Assembly: GCA_036745245.1 (NCBI GenBank)
Contig: DAIOGN010000008.1
Span: 1-43,542 of the forward strand
DNA: 43,542 nt
Reading direction: 5' to 3'
Source of the DNA: DAIOGN01 sp036745245
Lineage (GTDB): Bacteria > Zixibacteria > MSB-5A5 > JAUVRN01
In this document: positions 39,969-43,542 of the stretch, in pieces
How the letters are laid out: every line of letters begins with the position of its first letter
Numbering within the stretch: the stretch's first letter is position 1
Notes under the pieces: model-generated
Databases searched by the model: none
Told to the model about the DNA's origin: nothing
Seen by the model: the letters and a program-made list of their open reading frames with translations, nothing else
Made by a program: the position numbers and the translations under genes

Positions 39969-42137
39969 ATGGCTCTGCGTATCAATCACAACGTGGCGGC
40001 GCTGGATGCCCAGCGCAACCTGTCGGTGACCACGAACAAGATGGCATCGACGATGGAGAAGCTCTCTTCGGGCTTCCGGATCAACAAGGCCGCCGATGAC
40101 CCGGCCGGTCTCGTGATTTCCGAACAGTTCCGCGCTCAGATCGCCGGTCTCAACCGCGCGATTTCGAACTCGGAAGGTTCGATCAACATGATCCAGACGG
40201 CGGAAGGGGCCCTCACCGAAATCAACAACCTGCTCATCGGTATGCGTGAGCTGGCGATCCATGCCGCCAACGAAGGCTTCAACGACGCCAATCAGCTCGC
40301 GGCCGACCAGGCGGAAATCAACAACGCCATCAAGACGATCGACCGCATTTCGGCCAACACGCAGTTCGGCACGAAGAAGCTGCTCGACGGCTCGAAGGCC
40401 AACGTGGCGACGATCACCACGTCGAACACCTCCCAGGTGTCGCTCGAGGAAAGCACGATGTCCACGGGGCAGCACTCCGTGTCGGCCACCAAGACGGCCG
40501 ATGCCAATGCCAGCCTCAACAGCACCTCGCTCGGCGTGTCCCTGGCGTCCACGATGAACATCACCAACCTCGCCGAGAAGGTCCACAACGTGGACGTGCT
40601 CCAGGCTTCCGACGGTGCGTCGAAGCTGGGCAGCTCCATGCAGGTGCTGGATGCCTTCTCCAACGGGTTGATCCTGGGCACCACCGCGCGTCAGGCGTTG
40701 ATCGCGGGCTCGGCCGCCGCTTCACTGGGCGCCGACAACCACACCTGGGTCGCCACCCTGAATTACCAGGAAAACGGTGGCAATCCGGTGGGCGATCAGA
40801 CGATCAGCGTGACGGCCGCCACGGCCGATTCGCTGGCCACGATCGTGTCCAAGTTCAACACCCAGATCAACAACAACAGCTTCCTGGCCGGCAAGGTGCA
40901 GGCCACGGCTGTGGGCGGCGTGTTCCAGTTCCGTTCGCTGGGCACCGGCTCGCAGTACTCGGTCAAGGTGACGTCGTTCTCGGGCGACACCGCGGCCGGC
41001 AAGCTGTTCGTGGCCGCCGGCTCCAATCGCGGCGTGTCGGAAGACGCGCTCAACTTCACGATCAACACCGCCAACCGCAGCAACACCTCGGCGGCGGTGG
41101 ACATCGTGGCGGCTGCCTCGGCGACGTACACGTCCATGAGCACGCTCGTGTCGGCGCTCAACACGGCGCTGGCCACGGCGTTCGGCACGGTGGCCCTGGC
41201 GGCCCCGGCCGTGAACAACGTGTATGCCACGGTGGAAGGCTCCAATCGGATCCGCTTCTACACGTCGGATGAGGGTTCGTCCTTCAGCCTGCGCCTGAAC
41301 TCCACGGGCACCGGTTCCGAAGAAGCCAACCTGTCGATGGGCCTGGCGGTGGATACCATCGCGCAGACCGGCGCGGATGCGCTGGTTTCGTTCGACGGCT
41401 ACACCAACACCATCAACGACGTGCGCTACGCAGCCACCACGAGCGCCACGTTGTACAATGCCGCTTCCGGTTCGGCCAGCCGCGGTTCGCTTGACTTCAC
41501 CGTGGCCACCGCCGCCAACGGCATCAACCTGGGCAACCTCCTGCTCAACGTCACGGCCGCTCGCTTCGCGGTGCGCCTGGACGCGGGCCCGGCGACTGAT
41601 GTGACCGCCGGCAAGGAGACCCTGATCTTCAATGCCGACCGTACGGAGTCGGTGAAGGTCAACTACGCTCTGGATTCCGTGGGCGGGTCGGAGACGATCA
41701 ACGTCATCGATCAGTCGCTCGTGTTCCAGATCGGGCCCAATGTCGGCCAGTTCACCAAGATCGGCGTGCAGAGCATGTACTCCACCGATCTGGGTCGCAA
41801 CATCGCCGGCAACATGTATGCCAACCTCTCGAAGATCGACGTGACCACGGTCCAGGGCGCACAGGATGCCCAGTCCGTGATCGATCGCGCGATCGACGAG
41901 GTCACCGTGATCCGCGGCACGCTGGGATCGTTCCAGAAGAACACTCTGGAATCGAACCTGTCGAACCTGCGCATCGCGGCTCAGAACCTCACGGCTTCCG
42001 AATCCTCCATCCGCGACGCTGACGTCGCCAAGGAGATGTCGGATTTCGTGTCCAGCCAGATCCTTCTGCAGACCGGCACGGCCATGCTCGCGCAGGCCAA
42101 CCAGGTCCCGCAGGTGGTTCTGTCGCTGTTCCAGTAG
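39969..42137 (+). CDS. fliC: Flagellin
   Basis: A 722-residue filament subunit from ATG 39969, eight bases after AAGGAGGA. The N-terminal D0/D1 helices are conserved (ALRINHNVAALDAQRNLSVT, MEKLSSGFRINKAADDPAGL, QTAEGALTEINNLLIGMREL). The C terminus is equally so (TLGSFQKNTLESNLSNLRIA, SESSIRDADVAKEMSDFVSS, AMLAQANQVPQVVLSLFQ). The middle (about 150-600) is a long Thr/Ser/Ala-rich domain, partly Flagellin_IN-like, which makes the protein much larger than the 275-500 residues of most flagellins and offers many possible glycosylation sites. Upstream glycosyltransferase genes and the CsrA/FliW pair fit this role. Confidence 0.97.
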   Translation: MALRINHNVAALDAQRNLSVTTNKMASTMEKLSSGFRINKAADDPAGLVISEQFRAQIAGLNRAISNSEGSINMIQTAEGALTEINNLLIGMRELAIHAANEGFNDANQLAADQAEINNAIKTIDRISANTQFGTKKLLDGSKANVATITTSNTSQVSLEESTMSTGQHSVSATKTADANASLNSTSLGVSLASTMNITNLAEKVHNVDVLQASDGASKLGSSMQVLDAFSNGLILGTTARQALIAGSAAASLGADNHTWVATLNYQENGGNPVGDQTISVTAATADSLATIVSKFNTQINNNSFLAGKVQATAVGGVFQFRSLGTGSQYSVKVTSFSGDTAAGKLFVAAGSNRGVSEDALNFTINTANRSNTSAAVDIVAAASATYTSMSTLVSALNTALATAFGTVALAAPAVNNVYATVEGSNRIRFYTSDEGSSFSLRLNSTGTGSEEANLSMGLAVDTIAQTGADALVSFDGYTNTINDVRYAATTSATLYNAASGSASRGSLDFTVATAANGINLGNLLLNVTAARFAVRLDAGPATDVTAGKETLIFNADRTESVKVNYALDSVGGSETINVIDQSLVFQIGPNVGQFTKIGVQSMYSTDLGRNIAGNMYANLSKIDVTTVQGAQDAQSVIDRAIDEVTVIRGTLGSFQKNTLESNLSNLRIAAQNLTASESSIRDADVAKEMSDFVSSQILLQTGTAMLAQANQVPQVVLSLFQ

Positions 42138-42151
42138 TAGTTCCCGGGGAA

Positions 42152-42178
42152 GGGGGTGGCGGCTCTGCCGCCGCCCCC
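42152..42178 (+). terminator. GC-rich hairpin after flagellin, possible terminator
   Basis: A 12-bp stem with one G-T pair (42152-42163 with 42167-42178) and a TCT loop begins 14 bases after the flagellin stop. There is no T-tract, so it may slow decay or termination may be partial. Confidence 0.5.
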
Positions 42179-42286
42179 GACCACGGATCGGCATGGGATG
42201 CACGATGAAGATGTTCTCGACAATTCTGTTTGCACAACTGGTGCCCCGGAGCGCCGCAGGCGCACCGGAAGCCTTCGTATCACGGG

Positions 42287-42304
42287 AAGCGGCGCCTGCC
42301 GCTT
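42287..42304 (+). other. Second hairpin in the fliC-fliD gap
   Basis: AAGCGGC/GCCGCTT (42287-42293 with 42298-42304) closes a GCCT loop and is followed by TCTTCG. It lies 50 bases before the fliD start and could be a weak terminator or processing site. Confidence 0.35.
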
Positions 42305-42353
42305 TCTTCGTGTCTGGACGGCCCGCAGGGCCGGTGCTTTATGAGGACCTCCA

Positions 42354-43542
42354 ATGCAGGGCGTAGGCAATTTCGACGGTATCGCTTCGGGTCTCGACAC
42401 GACCCAGCTGGTGGACGCCATCATCACGGCCGAGCGCGCGGGCGCACGGCTGCTTGAGGCGCGCCAGGAACAGAAGACCCGGGAGCTGTCCACGTACTCC
42501 AGCATCGAAGCGCTGCTCCTTGCGCTCAAGACCGAAGCATCACGACTGGCGCGGTCTCAGAGTTTCGACATCTCAGCCTTCTCGGTCTCCGATTCGACGG
42601 TGCTCGATGCCAGTTCGCCCGGGCTCGTGGCCAGTGCCACCTACGACATCGAAGTGCGCAGGCTGGCGCAGGCGCATCAGATCGCCAGCCAGGGCTATGC
42701 CAGCGCCTCGGACGTGGTGGGCAACGGCACCTTCAGCGTGCAGCTGGGGGGCGGCTCGGCCGTCACGGTGACCGTGGAAGAAGGCGCGAACACTCTCACG
42801 GATCTGCGCGACAAGATCAATGCCGCAGGCGGCCAGGTGCAGGCCTCCATCATCAACGACGGCTCCTCCGCCAACGCCTATCGCCTGGTGCTCTCAGGCA
42901 AGAAGACCGGCCTGTCGCAGCGCATCACCACCAGCCACGCCCTCACAGGCGGCGCGACGCCCGACTTCACCACGAGCCGCTTCGACGCCCCCGAAAAGCT
43001 GTTCGCGGATGCCGCCACCACGTCGCAGCTCTCCCTCGGCGTGACCGCCGCGTACGCGGGCCAGTCGAACAAAGTGTACACGCTCACCGTGAGCGGGCAG
43101 GGTGCACAGGTGATCGGCCAGGGTGAAATCACAGTCAACTGGACCGACGGCACCAACAGCGGCTCCATCCTGGTGAGCCAGGCCGACACCGAAGTGGTGC
43201 TCGCCGGCCCCGGGTCCGAGGGCCTGAGACTTTCCTTCTCCGCAGGATCGTTGCACGGCGGCGACCTGTTCCAGGTACAGGCCTTCTCGCCGCAGTTGCA
43301 GGCGGCGCAGGACGCCGAGATCGCCGTGGGCACGCCGGGCAACGGCGCATCGGCCCTGGTGCTGCGTGGCGACACCAACACACTCTCCGGAAGTTTGCCC
43401 GGGATCACGCTGAAGCTCAAGAAGACGACGGCGCCCGGGGAGAAGATCACCATCACCGCCGGTCCCGCCGTGGACAATCTCAAGGGGACGGTGCGCGACC
43501 GCCAGGATCACGGCGTCGTAGCTGCCCGACGCGGGTGCGGCG
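42354..43542 (+). CDS. fliD: Flagellar filament cap protein FliD, 5' part
   Basis: The frame is open from ATG 42354 to the window edge, with GAGGACC just upstream. The N terminus MQGVGNFDGIASGLDTTQLV and DAIITAERAGARLLEARQEQ is the FliD_N signature. Next come TYDIEVRRLAQAHQIASQ and a Flagellin_IN segment EEGANTLTDLRDKINAAGG. The usual FliD sequence continues to TAGPAVDNLKGTVRD. After that the family expects something like FVDAYN. The visible end (RQDHGVVAARRGCG) does not match and is probably a foreign contig end (see findings). FliD caps the filament and folds flagellin monomers at the tip. About 390 residues are visible. Confidence 0.93.
   Translation, partial: MQGVGNFDGIASGLDTTQLVDAIITAERAGARLLEARQEQKTRELSTYSSIEALLLALKTEASRLARSQSFDISAFSVSDSTVLDASSPGLVASATYDIEVRRLAQAHQIASQGYASASDVVGNGTFSVQLGGGSAVTVTVEEGANTLTDLRDKINAAGGQVQASIINDGSSANAYRLVLSGKKTGLSQRITTSHALTGGATPDFTTSRFDAPEKLFADAATTSQLSLGVTAAYAGQSNKVYTLTVSGQGAQVIGQGEITVNWTDGTNSGSILVSQADTEVVLAGPGSEGLRLSFSAGSLHGGDLFQVQAFSPQLQAAQDAEIAVGTPGNGASALVLRGDTNTLSGSLPGITLKLKKTTAPGEKITITAGPAVDNLKGTVRDRQDHGVVAARRGCG
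43500..43542 (-). other. Possible nucleotide-sugar dehydrogenase fragment at contig end (chimeric join)
   Basis: Read on the minus strand, 43492-43542 encodes AAPASGSYDAVILAVAH. The YDAVILAVAH part is typical of the C-terminal domain of UDP/GDP-sugar dehydrogenases. It joins FliD at GTGCGCGAC, which reads VRD forward and VAH in reverse. Confidence 0.45.

Noticed and set aside
40722..42203. About 490-codon minus-strand frame antisense to flagellin
   Set aside because: Low-complexity Arg/Gly/His translation; flagellin is unambiguous on the plus strand.
1..43542. CRISPR arrays, rRNA or complete tRNA genes, insertion sequences
   Set aside because: No spaced direct repeats, rRNA cores, foldable cloverleaf or transposase/integrase frames were seen.

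Overview
The window reads as a metagenome-assembled fragment of a GC-rich, flagellated, diderm bacterium from one of the candidate phyla around the FCB group (Eisenbacteria, Zixibacteria or Latescibacteria-like). The evidence is a secreted protein ending in a FlgD-like/T9SS-type C-terminal domain (FALKQNFPNPFNPST), a GWxTD-domain protein, P-ring and L-ring flagellar genes that imply an outer membrane, and no close match to any model phylum that I recognise. The phylum is an inference. Three runs of ten N (4275-4284, 17030-17039, 21910-21919) mark scaffold joins. Two further places (about 21781-21909 and 43500-43542) look like chimeric contig ends.

Layout. 1-6070: the 3' end of a dockerin/T9SS-type secreted protein, a repeat-bearing gap, a phosphofructokinase with pyrophosphate-type active-site residues, a zinc-ribbon protein, a membrane-anchored coiled-coil protein and a large Ig-like surface lipoprotein. 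6152-8352: a redox-stress group of PerR-like Fur regulator, aquaporin, peroxiredoxin and CBS-pair protein. 8515-9064: a strong promoter, about 475 nt of apparently non-coding structured sequence and a strong intrinsic terminator that abuts the start of a fused FAD/Fe-S dehydrogenase (9067-12003). 12116-14545: hybrid sensor kinase. 14669-18295: a compact run of zinc-ribbon membrane protein, PolX/PHP protein with a degenerate polymerase site, endonuclease III, DUF309 and HD-domain protein. 18296-21532: a small accessory islet of orphan genes with lower GC. 21533-23894: a zinc-finger/MGMT repair protein and a divergent GWxTD protein.

24304-43542: a nearly continuous flagellar cluster in the order flgF-flgG-flgA-flgH-flgI-flgJ-flgN-flgK-csrA-flgL-fliW, then two giant glycosyltransferase/methyltransferase/TPR genes, flagellin and the start of fliD. 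It builds the distal rod, the P and L rings, the hook-filament junction, the filament and its cap. The two giant genes between fliW and flagellin are good candidates for modifying the filament. The csrA-flgL-fliW group and a GGA-loop hairpin in the flagellin leader point to a CsrA/FliW partner switch that couples flagellin translation to secretion.

Most notable points: the leader or ncRNA at 8515-9064; the CsrA-type hairpin before flagellin; PolX with a lost polymerase site but intact PHP residues; FlgL enlarged by Flagellin_IN-like repeats; FlgJ carrying an SLT-type lytic transglycosylase; and the pieces of foreign genes at scaffold joins, which would mislead automatic annotation.
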